DNA of 64,000 nt, taken from assembly GCF_019966535.1 (NCBI RefSeq), contig NZ_JAIMID010000003.1:186001-250000 (forward strand), given 5' to 3'. Below are positions 16,851-25,985 of this stretch, in pieces. The translations under genes were made by a program, and so were the position numbers. The notes beneath the pieces are model-generated. The model worked only from the letters and a program-made list of their open reading frames with translations. It did no database searches and had not been told where the DNA came from. Position 1 is the first letter of the stretch. Every line of letters starts with the position of its first letter. The DNA is from Mesobacterium pallidum (GTDB lineage: Bacteria; Pseudomonadota; Alphaproteobacteria; Rhodobacterales; Rhodobacteraceae).

Positions 16851-17180
16851 TTATTCCTTTTCCATGGTGCATTGCAGCGGGTGCTGGTGCCGCCGCGCGA
16901 AATCCATCACCTGGGCGACCTTGGTCTCGGCGATCTCGTGGCTGAAGACTCCGACCACGGCCACGCCTTTCTTGTGCACGGTCAGCATGATCTCGAACGC
17001 CTGGGCGTGGGACATGCCGAAGAATCGCTCCAGCACATGCACGACGAATTCCATCGGCGTGTAATCGTCGTTCAGCAGCAGGACCTTGTAGAGAGGGGGG
17101 CGGCGCGTGCGGGTGCGGGTTTCCAGGATAACGCCGGACTCGTCGTCTTCACCGGCCATGAGATGGATGGGGGTGGTCAT
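16851..17180 (-). CDS. clpS: ATP-dependent Clp protease adaptor ClpS
   Basis: A 109-residue adaptor that delivers N-degron proteins to ClpAP. After a disordered N-terminus it shows the diagnostic [20 protein letters not shown], in which the NDDYTPM segment lines the pocket for the substrate N-terminal residue, then the [16 protein letters not shown] helix and [13 protein letters not shown]. The length is usual for alphaproteobacterial ClpS. clpA is not in the window; clpS heads a minus-strand run of clpS, RsmC-like, SDR. Confidence 0.95.
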   Translation of the reverse strand: MTTPIHLMAGEDDESGVILETRTRTRRPPLYKVLLLNDDYTPMEFVVHVLERFFGMSHAQAFEIMLTVHKKGVAVVGVFSHEIAETKVAQVMDFARRHQHPLQCTMEKE

Positions 17181-17275
17181 TACGCTTGCGGCTCTCGCTG
17201 GTTGCGGGTCTGTATATCTTGCGGATCGAGGCGGTTATATAGACCATTTGCCGGGCGATGGAAGGGGGCAGAACC

Positions 17276-17971
17276 ATGCAGGCCTTGACGACAATCGGTT
17301 TCGACGCGGACGATACGCTTTGGCACAACGAACGCTTCTTCAAGCTGACCCAGGCGCGGTTCGCCGAGCTGCTGTCCGATCACGCCGACCCCGAGCACCT
17401 GGATGACCGCCTGCTCGCGGCCGAGCGGCGCAACATCGGGCATTACGGATTCGGCATCAAGGGCTTTACCCTGTCGATGATCGAGACGGCGATCGAGGTG
17501 ACCGACGCCCGCGTGCCCGCCAGCGTCATCGCCGAGATCATGGCCGCCGGGCGCGAGATGCTGCGCCACCCGGTCGACCTGCTGCCCCATGCGCGGGAGG
17601 CGGTCGAGGCGGTGGCGGGCAGCCACCGGCTGGTGCTGATCACCAAGGGCGACCTGCTGGACCAGGAGCGCAAGCTGGCGCAATCGGGTCTGGGCGCGCT
17701 GTTCGACGCGGTCGAGATCGTGTCGGACAAGCGGCCCGAGACCTATGCCCGGATCTTTGGCGGGTTCGACGGGCCCGAGCGGGCGATGATGGTCGGCAAT
17801 TCGATGAAAAGCGACGTGCGCCCGGCGCTCGAGGTCGGGGCCTGGGGGGTGCATGTCCCGCATGACCTGGCCTGGGCGCTGGAACATGCCGAACAGCCGG
17901 AGGGGGCGGAGCGGTTCGTGGAATTGGCGGACCTGTCGCAGCTTGGCCCGCTTGTCGCGCGGATCGGCTGA
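17276..17971 (+). CDS. HAD-superfamily hydrolase
   Basis: A 231-residue haloacid dehalogenase-like phosphatase. Motif I is FDADDTLW (nucleophile and acid aspartates), motif II is VLITKG, motif III lysine lies near VSDKRPETY, and motif IV is MMVGNSMKSDVRPALEVGA. A helical cap lies between motifs I and II. The ATG at 17276 follows GAAGGGGG; the reading frame also opens at 17258 but without a ribosome site. Divergent from clpS. The physiological substrate is not evident. Confidence 0.88.
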   Translation: MQALTTIGFDADDTLWHNERFFKLTQARFAELLSDHADPEHLDDRLLAAERRNIGHYGFGIKGFTLSMIETAIEVTDARVPASVIAEIMAAGREMLRHPVDLLPHAREAVEAVAGSHRLVLITKGDLLDQERKLAQSGLGALFDAVEIVSDKRPETYARIFGGFDGPERAMMVGNSMKSDVRPALEVGAWGVHVPHDLAWALEHAEQPEGAERFVELADLSQLGPLVARIG

Positions 17972-18063
17972 TCCGCAGCGCCGCGACACCGGTGCCGCAG
18001 ACGCGAATCCGAGTCGCCCCATTCTTGCCACAATTGCCACGATCCCGCCCCATTCGCCGGTCT

Positions 18064-18092
18064 GGTAGGTGGCCCCACGGGGCACCCCTACA
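18064..18092. repeat. Diverged GTAGG...CCTAC palindrome, copy d
   Basis: GTAGGTGGCCCC and GGGGCACCCCTAC pair imperfectly around ACG. The CCCCTACA end resembles the tails of the GGTGGG palindromes at 7804 and 54900. It lies 93 bases after the HAD gene. The rest of this 272-base spacer turns AT-rich from 18113, as expected for the promoter of the next gene. Confidence 0.5.
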
Positions 18093-18243
18093 TGTGGACC
18101 ACGCTAGGCGGGAAATGGTTAATTAACCTTTTAAGATGAACACTTTATTCAAAGGGAGAGCTGTGCTAGCCTTTCTGCAATCAAAAAGCACATGAGCCTG
18201 CCGCAACGACGGTGGGACGAGAGGCAGAAAAGGCAGGTTTATC

Positions 18244-19770
18244 GTGGCGGTACGGGGCAGACGTCCGGCCCGGCTGGGGCTATTGGCATTCACGGCACTT
18301 TGGTTCCTTCTGGCGATTCCCATCTCGGTCATGGCGGCGCCCTACGCGGCATTGGTGATGGATGCGCGGACCGGCGAGGTGCTGCATGCGCGCAATGCCG
18401 ACACCCGGCTGCACCCGGCCTCGCTGACCAAGATGATGACGCTCTACATCACCTTCCAGGCGGTCGAGGCGGGCGAGCTGGACCTTGACCAGTACATCCG
18501 CATCTCGCCCAACGCGGCGGCTGAACCGCCGTCCAAGCTGGGGCTGCAATCGGGCCAGAAGATCAAGCTGCGCTACCTGATCCGCGCCGCGGCCGTGAAA
18601 TCGGCCAATGACGCGGCGACGGCACTGGGCGAAGCGGTCGCCGGCTCGGAGGCGGCCTTTGCCCGGCGCATGAACCGCACGGCCAAGGCGCTGGGGATGA
18701 CCCGCACCACCTTCAAGAACGCGCACGGCCTGACCGAGACCGGGCACATGTCGACGGCCCGCGACATGACCATCCTCGGGCGGCACCTGCTTTATGATTA
18801 CCCGCAGTATTACAACCTCTTCTCGCGCATGACCGCGGATGCCGGCATCAAGACCGTGCCGAACACCAACCGGCGGTTCCTGAGCAGCTACAAGGGCGCG
18901 GACGGGATCAAGACCGGCTACACCCGCGCGGCGGGCTTCAACCTTGTCGCCTCGGCCGAACGCGGGCAGGAGCGGATCATCGCCACCGTCTTCGGTGGGC
19001 GCTCCTCGGCGCAGCGCAATGCCGAGGTGGCCGAGCTGCTGGATCTCGGGTTCAAGCGCGCGCCCAGCACGGCGCGGGTCAAGCGGCCCGACAAGCCCGA
19101 CGTGACCTCGTTCCAGGCCGATCCCGAGGCCATGGCCAGCGCCACCGGCAACACGCCCGGCGGCGTCGGCAAGACGGTGCGGGTGAACGGGCTGGTCAAG
19201 GTGTCGCTGCGGCCGCAGGCGCGCCCCGGCACCACCGAGGTGCCCGCGCCGATGCTGATGGCCCAGAGCGACGTGCTGAAAGAGGCCGTGGCCGAGGCCA
19301 AGGACGTGAGCCTGACGGTTGCCGAGACCGTCGAGGCCGCCGCGCCCGAACCGGCACCCGTTCAGGTGGCCAGCGTGATGCCGGGCAAGAAGCCTCCGCT
19401 GCGGCCCGAGGGGCTGGCGCTGGTCAGCGTCGCCGCCGCCGCGCCCATCGCCACCGCCATAACAACCGCCGCAGCCCATGCGCCCGGCGAGGAGGAAGCG
19501 CCACGCGTGGTCGAGCGGGTCTCGACCTCGGGCGGGCGGCATTGGGGCATCAACATCGGCAGCTACCCGTCGCGCTATGCCGCCGAGAAGGTGCTGCTGA
19601 AGACCGCGCTGGCCGAAATGGACACGCTGGACGGGTCGCTGCGCAAGGTGGTGCAGCGGCGCGCCGGGTTCGACGCGAATTTCCTGGGCATGACGCGGGA
19701 AAGCGCGGACCTGGCCTGCCGCCGGCTGCAGGCCAGGAACGTGACCTGTTTCATGGTCGGGCCGGGTTGA
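18244..19770 (+). CDS. D-alanyl-D-alanine carboxypeptidase with C-terminal SPOR-like domain
   Basis: A 508-residue penicillin-binding protein of the PBP5/DacF type, which trims the terminal D-Ala of peptidoglycan stem peptides in the periplasm. A signal peptide (residues 1-31, ending MAA) precedes the serine peptidase domain with SLTK (Ser60, Lys63), SAN (120-122) and KTG (223-225). After a long alanine/proline-rich linker, the C-terminus (WGINIGSYPSRYAAEKVLLK to the CFMVGPG end) resembles a SPOR peptidoglycan-binding domain, which would recruit the enzyme to the division septum. The start is a GTG with a modest GGCAGG upstream. No other in-frame start fits the signal peptide. Confidence 0.93.
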   Translation: MAVRGRRPARLGLLAFTALWFLLAIPISVMAAPYAALVMDARTGEVLHARNADTRLHPASLTKMMTLYITFQAVEAGELDLDQYIRISPNAAAEPPSKLGLQSGQKIKLRYLIRAAAVKSANDAATALGEAVAGSEAAFARRMNRTAKALGMTRTTFKNAHGLTETGHMSTARDMTILGRHLLYDYPQYYNLFSRMTADAGIKTVPNTNRRFLSSYKGADGIKTGYTRAAGFNLVASAERGQERIIATVFGGRSSAQRNAEVAELLDLGFKRAPSTARVKRPDKPDVTSFQADPEAMASATGNTPGGVGKTVRVNGLVKVSLRPQARPGTTEVPAPMLMAQSDVLKEAVAEAKDVSLTVAETVEAAAPEPAPVQVASVMPGKKPPLRPEGLALVSVAAAAPIATAITTAAAHAPGEEEAPRVVERVSTSGGRHWGINIGSYPSRYAAEKVLLKTALAEMDTLDGSLRKVVQRRAGFDANFLGMTRESADLACRRLQARNVTCFMVGPG

Positions 19771-19806
19771 GACCCGCCTGAGCGCTGGTGCGTCTTGCTC
19801 CCGTCG

Positions 19807-19849
19807 GATGCCTCCGGCAGGAGTATTTTTTGGAATAATGAAAGCAGGG
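19807..19849 (+). repeat. Dispersed intergenic repeat (type A), forward copy
   Basis: GATGCCTCCGGCAGGAGT then ATTTTTTGGAATAATGAAAG. It lies in the 81-base gap between convergent dac and priA genes. CTCC..GGAG followed by a T-run makes this copy the most terminator-like for the carboxypeptidase transcript. Confidence 0.8.
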
Positions 19850-19851
19850 AG

Positions 19852-22041
19852 TCAAAAGAAGCTTTGCGGGTCGATGTCGACGGCAAGGCGCAGCTGGCCC
19901 TTGAGTTTCGCCTGTGAGACCCATTGCGACAGGGCCGATTGCAGGGCCACGCCCTTGCCGGCCTTGACCAGCAGCCGCACGCGGTGACGGCCACGGACCC
20001 GGGCGATGGGCGCAGGTGCCGGGCCGTAGACCTGCGCGCCGACCCGGGCCAGGGGGGCGGTATTGCGGGCCAGGAAATTGCCCAGGTCGAACACCTCCTG
20101 CACGTCCGGGCCCGACAGGATGATCCCCGCCATCCGGCCATAGGGCGGCACGCCGGCGGCCTCGCGCCCTGCGGCCTCGGCCCGCCAGAAGGCTTCCTCG
20201 TCCCCGCCGAGGATGGCGCGGATCACCGGGTGTTCGGGCTGGTAGGTCTGCATCACCGCCTCGCCCGGCCGCTCGGCGCGGCCCGCCCGGCCCGCCACCT
20301 GGCGCATCAGCTGGAAGGTGCGTTCGGCCGCGCGCAGGTCCGAGCCTTGCAGCCCGAGGTCGGCGTCGATCACGCCCACCAGCGTCAGCAGGGGAAAATT
20401 GTGCCCCTTGGCCACCAGCTGTGTGCCGATGATGATGTCGGCGTCGCCCTTGGCGATCTCTTCGATCCGCTCCTTCAGCGCGCGCGCCGAGCCGAAAAGG
20501 TCCGAGCTGAGCACCACGACCCGCGCATCGGGCCAGTGCCGTGCCGCCTCTTCGGCCAGCCGCTCGACCCCGGGGCCCACGGGGGCGAGCTTGCCCTCGG
20601 CCGCGCAGGAGGGGCAAGTTTCCGGGATCGGCTTCGTCTCGCCGCATTGGTGGCACATGAGCCGCTTGAGAAAGCGGTGCTCGACCATCTTCGCGTCGCA
20701 CTGGTCGCAACCGATCTGGTGGCCGCAGGCCCGGCAGATCGTCACCGGCGCATAGCCGCGGCGGTTGAGGAACAGCAGGCTCTGTTCGCCCGCCTCCATC
20801 CGCTTGTCCACGGCCCGCCTGAGCGCGGGCGAGATCCATTCGCCCGCCGGCACATCCTCGCGCCGCATGTCGATCGTGCGCATCTCGGGCAGGACGGATT
20901 CGCCAAAACGCGAGATCAGTTCGACCCGCTCGTACTTGCCGCTTTCGGCATTGGCCCAGGTCTCGAGGCAAGGCGTGGCCGAGGCCAGAACCACCCGCGC
21001 CCCGCAGAGCGACGCCCGCAGCACGGCCATGTCGCGGGCATTGTAAAAGACGCCCTCCTCCTGCTTGTAGGAGGTGTCGTGTTCCTCGTCGACGACGATC
21101 AGGCCAAGGTTCTGGTAGGGCAAGAAGAGCGCCGAGCGGGCACCGACCACCAGCTGCGCATCCCCCTGCCCCACCATGCGCCAGACGCGGCGGCGCTCGG
21201 TCATGGTCACGCCCGAATGCCACTCGGCAGGCTTGGCGCCGAACCGTGCCTCGACCCGGGTCAGGAACTCGCCCGACAGGGCGATCTCGGGCAGCAGCAC
21301 CAGCGCCTGCTGGCCATGGCGCAGGGCCTCGGCGACAGCTTCGAGATATACCTCGGTCTTGCCGGACCCGGTCACGCCCTTGAGCAGCACCGTGCCGTAG
21401 CCCCCCGCGTCCACGCCCGCGCGCAGGCGGGAGGCGGCGGCGGACTGGTCTTCGGTCAGGTCCTTGCCGCCGTAGTCGGGATCGAGCCGAGGGAACGGCA
21501 GGTCGCGCGGCGCGTCTTCCTCGCTGACGGCGCCCTGCTTGACGAGGCCCTTGACCACGCCGGTCGTGACCCCGGCCAGTTCGGCCAGCTCTGTCAGGGT
21601 GAAGGACAGCCCGCCGTAGTCGCGCAGCACCCCCAACACCTGTTCACGGGCCGAGGTCATGCGGTCGGGCTCCACCCCGCCCAGCCGGTAGACCTTGCGC
21701 ATCGACGGCGGATCGCCAAGGCCCGGCGCGCGGGTCGCCAGCCGCAGCATCGCGGACATGGGCGTGAGCGTGTACGCGCCCATCTTTTCCAGGAACGACC
21801 GCATCTCGTCCCGCATCGGCGCGGCATCCAGCACCCGGATGACCGACCGGACCTTGGCGTAATCCCAATCGCCGCGCCCCTCGCCCCAGACGACGCCCAG
21901 CACCTTGCGCGGGCCCAGCGGCACCTCGACATAGGCGCCCAGGTGACAGCCGCCCTCGGGCGCGCGGTAATCCAGCACGCGGTCGAGGGGCTGGGCGGTC
22001 AGAACGCCCACCAGGTCGCCTTCGTCGAAGTAGCTTTTCAC
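19852..22041 (-). CDS. priA: Primosomal replication protein N' (PriA helicase)
   Basis: A 729-residue superfamily 2 helicase that recognises stalled forks and reloads the replisome. The N-terminal 3'-DNA-binding domain (VGVLTAQPLDRVLDYRAP) is followed by helicase motif I GVTGSGKTEVYLEA, motif II DEEHDTSYKQEE, and a zinc-binding insertion with paired cysteines (CRACGHQIGCDQCDAK and MCHQCGETKPIPETCPSC). Motifs V/VI include GTQLVAKGHNFPLLTLVGV and RVAGRAGRAERPGEA-like sequence (QVAGRAGRAERPG). Length is normal for the family. Confidence 0.96.
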   Translation of the reverse strand: MKSYFDEGDLVGVLTAQPLDRVLDYRAPEGGCHLGAYVEVPLGPRKVLGVVWGEGRGDWDYAKVRSVIRVLDAAPMRDEMRSFLEKMGAYTLTPMSAMLRLATRAPGLGDPPSMRKVYRLGGVEPDRMTSAREQVLGVLRDYGGLSFTLTELAELAGVTTGVVKGLVKQGAVSEEDAPRDLPFPRLDPDYGGKDLTEDQSAAASRLRAGVDAGGYGTVLLKGVTGSGKTEVYLEAVAEALRHGQQALVLLPEIALSGEFLTRVEARFGAKPAEWHSGVTMTERRRVWRMVGQGDAQLVVGARSALFLPYQNLGLIVVDEEHDTSYKQEEGVFYNARDMAVLRASLCGARVVLASATPCLETWANAESGKYERVELISRFGESVLPEMRTIDMRREDVPAGEWISPALRRAVDKRMEAGEQSLLFLNRRGYAPVTICRACGHQIGCDQCDAKMVEHRFLKRLMCHQCGETKPIPETCPSCAAEGKLAPVGPGVERLAEEAARHWPDARVVVLSSDLFGSARALKERIEEIAKGDADIIIGTQLVAKGHNFPLLTLVGVIDADLGLQGSDLRAAERTFQLMRQVAGRAGRAERPGEAVMQTYQPEHPVIRAILGGDEEAFWRAEAAGREAAGVPPYGRMAGIILSGPDVQEVFDLGNFLARNTAPLARVGAQVYGPAPAPIARVRGRHRVRLLVKAGKGVALQSALSQWVSQAKLKGQLRLAVDIDPQSFF

Positions 22042-22231
22042 CGCCGCCGGTCCTTGCTTGATCGCCCCAGACCTAGTGCCCCGGGGCGCCCATTGGAACC
22101 GCTTTTCGGGGAAGCCCGGGCCGATGGGTCACACCCGATCCGGGTTTCCGGGCACCGGCCGCCTTTTAAGGTGGGCAAATCGCCCCCGGCCTTGCTACAA
22201 GGTTTACAAAAAAGACACCAAGAGGCCCGGG

Positions 22232-22939
22232 ATGAGCAGCAGCCCCATGATCGACGAAACCCTGCGCGAGAAGATCATCGCAAAGCCTGAGTCGATACTC
22301 GACGACCAGGACCTGATGCGGGCGCTGATCGCGGCCAATGAAAAGTCGATGGGCGGCAATATCGTCGACCTGCGCGGCATCGCGATGGAGCGGCTCGAGG
22401 CCCGGCTGGACCGGCTCGAGGACACGCACCGCTCGGTCATCGCGGCGGCCTACGAGAACCTCGCCGGGACCAACCAGATCCACCGCGCCGTGCTGCGCAT
22501 GCTCGACCCGACCGAGTTCGAACCCTTCCTGCGCGACCTTGGCGGCGAAGTGGCCGAGATCCTGCGCGTCGATACCGTGCGGCTGGTGCTGGAATCGACG
22601 CAGAACGACACCGACCCCGCCGTCACCCGCCTGGGCGACGTGCTGTCGGTGGCCGAGCCGGGTTTCATCGACCGCTACATCACCGGCGGGCGCAATGCCC
22701 CGGCGCGCCCCGTGGTGCTGCGCCAGCTGGCGCATGGCGACCCGGCGATCTTTGGCGAGGCCACCGATTACATCCGCTCCGAAGCCTGCCTGCGGCTCGA
22801 TTTCGGCGCGGGCCGCCTGCCGGGCATGCTGGTGCTTGGCGCCGAGGACCCGCACCAGTTCACCCCGCAGCAGGGCACGGACCTCTTGACCTTCTTCGCC
22901 GGCGTCTTCGAACGCGCCATGCGGCGCTGGCTGTCGTGA
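22232..22939 (+). CDS. DUF484 family protein upstream of xerC
   Basis: A 235-residue DUF484 protein: an N-terminal coiled region (LDDQDLMRALIAANEKSMGG, then RLEARLDRLEDTHRSVIAAA) followed by a GAF-like C-terminal half (LRLDFGAGRLPGMLVLGAED). The family is typically encoded directly before xerC, as here; function unknown. The ATG at 22232 is preceded by AGAGGCCCGGG, and its stop overlaps the GTG of xerC. Confidence 0.87.
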   Translation: MSSSPMIDETLREKIIAKPESILDDQDLMRALIAANEKSMGGNIVDLRGIAMERLEARLDRLEDTHRSVIAAAYENLAGTNQIHRAVLRMLDPTEFEPFLRDLGGEVAEILRVDTVRLVLESTQNDTDPAVTRLGDVLSVAEPGFIDRYITGGRNAPARPVVLRQLAHGDPAIFGEATDYIRSEACLRLDFGAGRLPGMLVLGAEDPHQFTPQQGTDLLTFFAGVFERAMRRWLS

Positions 22940-23868
22940 GCGGCGCGGCCGTCGTCATGTCCCCGGCGCTGAGCGCCGCGCTTGCCGACTGGCTGGATAC
23001 CGAACGCGCGCTGAAGGGCGCGGCCGAGAACACGATCACCGCCTACCGGGCCGACGTGGCCGGGTTCCTGTCGTTCATGACCACGCACCAGGGCGATACG
23101 CTGGGCCTCGCCCCCATCGCGCGCATTTCGGTGACCGACATGCGGTCCTGGATGGCGCATGAGCGCGGCGCGGGGGTCGGCGCCCGGTCGCTCGCGCGCA
23201 AGCTCTCGGCGGTCAAGACCTTCTACCGCTGGCTCAGTCGGCGCGAGGGGTTCGAACCCACGGCCGTGCTGTCGACCCGCAGCCCCAAGTACACCCGCAA
23301 GCTGCCCCGCCCCCTGGCCGAGGACGCCGCCCGCGCGATGATCGACACGGTCGAGCTGCAGGCCCGCGACGGCTGGATCGCCGCGCGCGACGTGGCGGTG
23401 GTGACGCTGCTTTACGGCTGCGGGCTGCGGATCTCGGAGGCGCTGTCGCTGACCGGCGCCGACTATCCGCTACCCCAGCCGCTGCGCATCACCGGCAAGG
23501 GCGGCAAAGAGCGGATCGTGCCCGTCATCGCCGCCGCCCGCGACGCTGTCGCGGACTACGTGCAGCTTTGCCCCTACCCGGCCGAAGCCGACGCGCCGCT
23601 GTTCCGCGGCGCCCGCGGCGGCGCGCTGAACGCGCGGCTGATCCAGAAGGTCGTGGCGCAATCGCGGATGCAGCTGGGCCTGCCGGCCACGGCCACGCCC
23701 CACGCCATGCGCCACAGCTTTGCCACCCACTTGCTGAACAAGGGCGGCGACCTGCGCGCCATCCAGGAGCTGCTGGGCCACGCCTCGCTCTCGACCACGC
23801 AGGCCTACACGGCGGTCGACACCGCCCGCCTGCTCGAGGTCTACCAGGCGGCCCACCCCAAGGCCTGA
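22936..23868 (+). CDS. xerC: Tyrosine recombinase XerC
   Basis: A 310-residue site-specific recombinase that resolves chromosome dimers at dif together with XerD. The N-terminal SAM-like domain (NTITAYRADVAGFLSFM) and catalytic domain are complete: Arg in GCGLRISEAL, Lys in KGGKER, HxxR in HAMRHSFATHLL (His about 256), His in LLGHASLSTTQ and nucleophile Tyr in TQAYT. The GTG start overlaps the DUF484 stop (GTGA), which indicates translational coupling; an ATG eight codons in is an alternative. This is the housekeeping recombinase, not a sign of a mobile element. Confidence 0.95.
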   Translation: MSGAAVVMSPALSAALADWLDTERALKGAAENTITAYRADVAGFLSFMTTHQGDTLGLAPIARISVTDMRSWMAHERGAGVGARSLARKLSAVKTFYRWLSRREGFEPTAVLSTRSPKYTRKLPRPLAEDAARAMIDTVELQARDGWIAARDVAVVTLLYGCGLRISEALSLTGADYPLPQPLRITGKGGKERIVPVIAAARDAVADYVQLCPYPAEADAPLFRGARGGALNARLIQKVVAQSRMQLGLPATATPHAMRHSFATHLLNKGGDLRAIQELLGHASLSTTQAYTAVDTARLLEVYQAAHPKA

Positions 23869-23873
23869 GCCCA

Positions 23874-23904
23874 CCCTTTCATTATTCTCCAAATACTCAT
23901 TCCG
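23874..23904 (-). repeat. Dispersed intergenic repeat (type A), reverse copy
   Basis: On the minus strand it reads CGGAATGAGTATTTGGAGAA then TAATGAAAGG, a type A copy with a degraded 5' part. It sits in the 62-base gap between convergent xerC and the zinc-ribbon gene. Confidence 0.7.
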
Positions 23905-23930
23905 TCAGCACCACGGGCGCGGCCCCTGCG

Positions 23931-24179
23931 TCAGAAGTCGAACAGGTCCTCAAGGAACGATCCCCGCTTCTTTTTCGGCTTGCGGTATTCATCGCGATAC
24001 TCCTCACGGTACTCCTGAGACGGCGGGGCCACCGGCTGCACGGGCGCCGCGCTGCGCTCGATGATCTTGTCCAGCTCGCCCCGGTCCAGCCAGACGCCGC
24101 GACAGGTCGGGCAATAGTCGATCTCGACCCCCGCGCGTTCGGTCATCACCAGGTTGCTTCCGTCCAGCGGGCATTTCAT
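23931..24179 (-). CDS. Small TFIIB-type zinc-ribbon protein
   Basis: An 82-residue protein with a zf-TFIIB-like zinc ribbon: MKCPLDGSNLV supplies the first cysteine and DYCPTCRGVWLDRGELDKII the CxxC pair. A charged tail with a repeated EYR unit (EYREEYRDEYRKPKKKR) leads to an aromatic C-terminus (FLEDLFDF). Only three clear cysteines are seen (one in the first knuckle), so the metal site may use Asp as a ligand. The start at 24179 is the only one giving the zinc ribbon at the N-terminus. Function unknown; proteins of this family are widespread and small. Confidence 0.83.
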   Translation of the reverse strand: MKCPLDGSNLVMTERAGVEIDYCPTCRGVWLDRGELDKIIERSAAPVQPVAPPSQEYREEYRDEYRKPKKKRGSFLEDLFDF

Positions 24180-24345
24180 GCGTCGTCTCCGTTGCTTGTG
24201 CCCCACCGATGTGGGGACGGCCCGGCCCGCGATCAAGCTGCCGCCCCGATGCGCATCCCTGCAGCCCGGGCCGCGGACCTTGCCTGCCGGGGCTTTTCAT
24301 CCCCGCGCGAAAGCCGCACACTCCGCCCAAAGACCAGGAGAGCCC

Positions 24346-24756
24346 ATGCCCTTTCAGCACGACATGCCGATCATGTTCGGCGATTGCGACCCCTTCGGGA
24401 TCGTCTTCTACCCGAACTACTTCCGCTGGATGGACAACACCTTCCACATGATGTGCGCGGCCGCCGGGTTCTCGCAGACCGACCTGCCGGCGCATGGCAT
24501 CAAGGGCACGCCCCTGCGCGACGTGGGCGCGGAATTCCACAGCCCGGCCAGGGCCGGCGACACATTGACCATCTCGGCCGAGATCGCGGAATTCACCCGG
24601 TCGTCTCTCAAGGTCGCATACCGGCTGTCGATCGGCGAGCGGCTGGTGGCGACGGGGCACGAGCTGCGGATCTTCGTCAAGGAAAAGGACGGCGGCATCG
24701 CCTCGGCCCGCGCGCCCGAGCCCATCCGCGAGATGCTCGCGCCCTACACGGCATGA
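24346..24756 (+). CDS. Hot-dog fold acyl-CoA thioesterase (4-hydroxybenzoyl-CoA type)
   Basis: A 136-residue thioesterase. The N-terminal IMFGDCDPFGIVFYPNYFRW is the signature of the 4-hydroxybenzoyl-CoA thioesterase/YbgC group, with the catalytic Asp in the DxDPxGIV motif. The chain has the length of one hot-dog domain. The ATG at 24346 follows CCAGGAG. The stop overlaps the start of the glycerate kinase gene (ATGA). The acyl-CoA substrate is not evident; an aromatic or short-chain acyl-CoA is likely. Confidence 0.87.
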   Translation: MPFQHDMPIMFGDCDPFGIVFYPNYFRWMDNTFHMMCAAAGFSQTDLPAHGIKGTPLRDVGAEFHSPARAGDTLTISAEIAEFTRSSLKVAYRLSIGERLVATGHELRIFVKEKDGGIASARAPEPIREMLAPYTA

Positions 24757-25985
24757 GTGACCGCGCGCTCCTCGAACGGCTGTACGCCGCCGCGGTCGAA
24801 GCCGCGGACCCGGACCGGGCGGTGAAATCCGCGATGCGCGACCACCCCGTGCCCGAGACGGCGGGCGCGCTGACCGTGATCGCCTTCGGCAAGGCCGCGC
24901 CGGCGATGATGCGCGCGGCCCTCGCTTGCCTGCCCACGCCCCGCGCCGCGCTGGTCGTCACGCATCATGAGAACAGCACGACCCTGCCCGGCGTCGAGAC
25001 CATCCGCGCGGGCCACCCGGTGCCCGACGAACACGGGCTGCGCGCGGGCCAGCGGATCATGGAACTGCTGGCCGAGACCGGCCCGGGGGACCGGGTGGTC
25101 GTGCTGGTCTCGGGCGGCGGCTCTGCACTGGTGCCGGCGCCAGCGGGGGGCTTGAGCCTTGCCGACAAGCAGGCCGTGAACCGCGCCCTGCTCGAGGCGG
25201 GGCTGGACATCACGGCGATGAACCTCGTGCGCCAGCAGCTCTCGGAGCTGAAAGGCGGGGGCCTTCTGCGCCATGCCGCGCCCGCCTCGGTCCATGCCTA
25301 CATCCTGTCGGACGTGATCGGCGACGACCTGCGCGCCATCGCCTCGGGGCCGACCGCCTCGCCCCTTGGGACGCGCGCCGAGGCCAAGGCGCTGCTGGAA
25401 GTCGCGGACGCCTGGGACAAGCTGCCCGCCCGCGTGCGCGACCTGCTGTCGGCGCCCGACGAGACCGTGGAGATGCCCGAGGCCGACAACATCCTCGTCG
25501 GCTCCAACCGCCAGTCGCTGGCCGCCATGGTCGAGGCCGCGCCGGAGGGGATCGAGACCCGCATCGTCTCGGATCACCTGGTCGGCGACGTCGCGGAGGC
25601 CTGCGCCGAGATCGTGGCGGCCGCGAAAACGGCCCCCCTCCCCTGCCTGCTGATCTTCGGTGGCGAGACCACTGTGCGGATCGCCGGCACCGGCACGGGC
25701 GGGCGCAACCAGGAGCTGGCGCTGCGGATCGCCTTCGAGGACCTGCCGGGCACGTGGACGTTCCTCTCGGGCGGCACCGATGGGCGCGACGGGCCGACCG
25801 ATGCGGCCGGCGGGATCGTCGATGCGGGCACCCTCCAGCGCATCAGGGACGCGGGCCAGGACCCGCAGGCGCTGCTGGCGAACAACGACAGCCACGCCGC
25901 GCTCGAGGCCGCAGGCGACCTCTTGCGCGTGCCCGCGACGGGCACCAACGTGGCGGATGTTCAGGCCCTGCTCATCCGCGCCTGA
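24753..25985 (+). CDS. Glycerate 2-kinase (MOFRL family)
   Basis: A 410-residue class II glycerate kinase of the GckA/TtuD family, which phosphorylates D-glycerate in the serine-cycle, glyoxylate or tartrate routes. It shows the N-terminal GCK domain (VIAFGKAAPAMMRAAL, VLVSGGGSALVPAPAGGLSL, LVRQQLSELKGGGLLRHAAP) and the C-terminal MOFRL motif region (GTGGRNQELALRIAFED, LSGGTDGRDGPTDAAGGIV). The ATG overlaps the thioesterase stop, so the two are translationally coupled. Its 3' end overlaps the convergent yihY gene by 25 bases. Confidence 0.9.
   Translation: MSDRALLERLYAAAVEAADPDRAVKSAMRDHPVPETAGALTVIAFGKAAPAMMRAALACLPTPRAALVVTHHENSTTLPGVETIRAGHPVPDEHGLRAGQRIMELLAETGPGDRVVVLVSGGGSALVPAPAGGLSLADKQAVNRALLEAGLDITAMNLVRQQLSELKGGGLLRHAAPASVHAYILSDVIGDDLRAIASGPTASPLGTRAEAKALLEVADAWDKLPARVRDLLSAPDETVEMPEADNILVGSNRQSLAAMVEAAPEGIETRIVSDHLVGDVAEACAEIVAAAKTAPLPCLLIFGGETTVRIAGTGTGGRNQELALRIAFEDLPGTWTFLSGGTDGRDGPTDAAGGIVDAGTLQRIRDAGQDPQALLANNDSHAALEAAGDLLRVPATGTNVADVQALLIRA

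Noticed and set aside
12954..17288. A 1444-codon open reading frame on the plus strand
   Set aside because: It is opposite the RTX fusion, SDR, RsmC-like and clpS genes; its composition (His, Arg, Gly, Val rich) is typical of antisense frames in GC-rich DNA and it shows no domain.
18119..18134. Possible CtrA site TTAA-TTAA-N4-TTAA upstream of the D,D-carboxypeptidase
   Set aside because: The consensus needs TTAA-N7-TTAA; here the gaps are 8 or 4 bases, so it is only a near-match in AT-rich promoter DNA.
23247..23259. GGGGTTCGAACCC, resembling a tRNA T-arm
   Set aside because: It lies within the xerC reading frame, and no acceptor, D-arm or anticodon arm is found around it.
22936..23868. Tyrosine recombinase as sign of an integrated element
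   Set aside because: Sequence, length and DUF484 neighbour identify housekeeping xerC; no attachment sites or phage genes are nearby.
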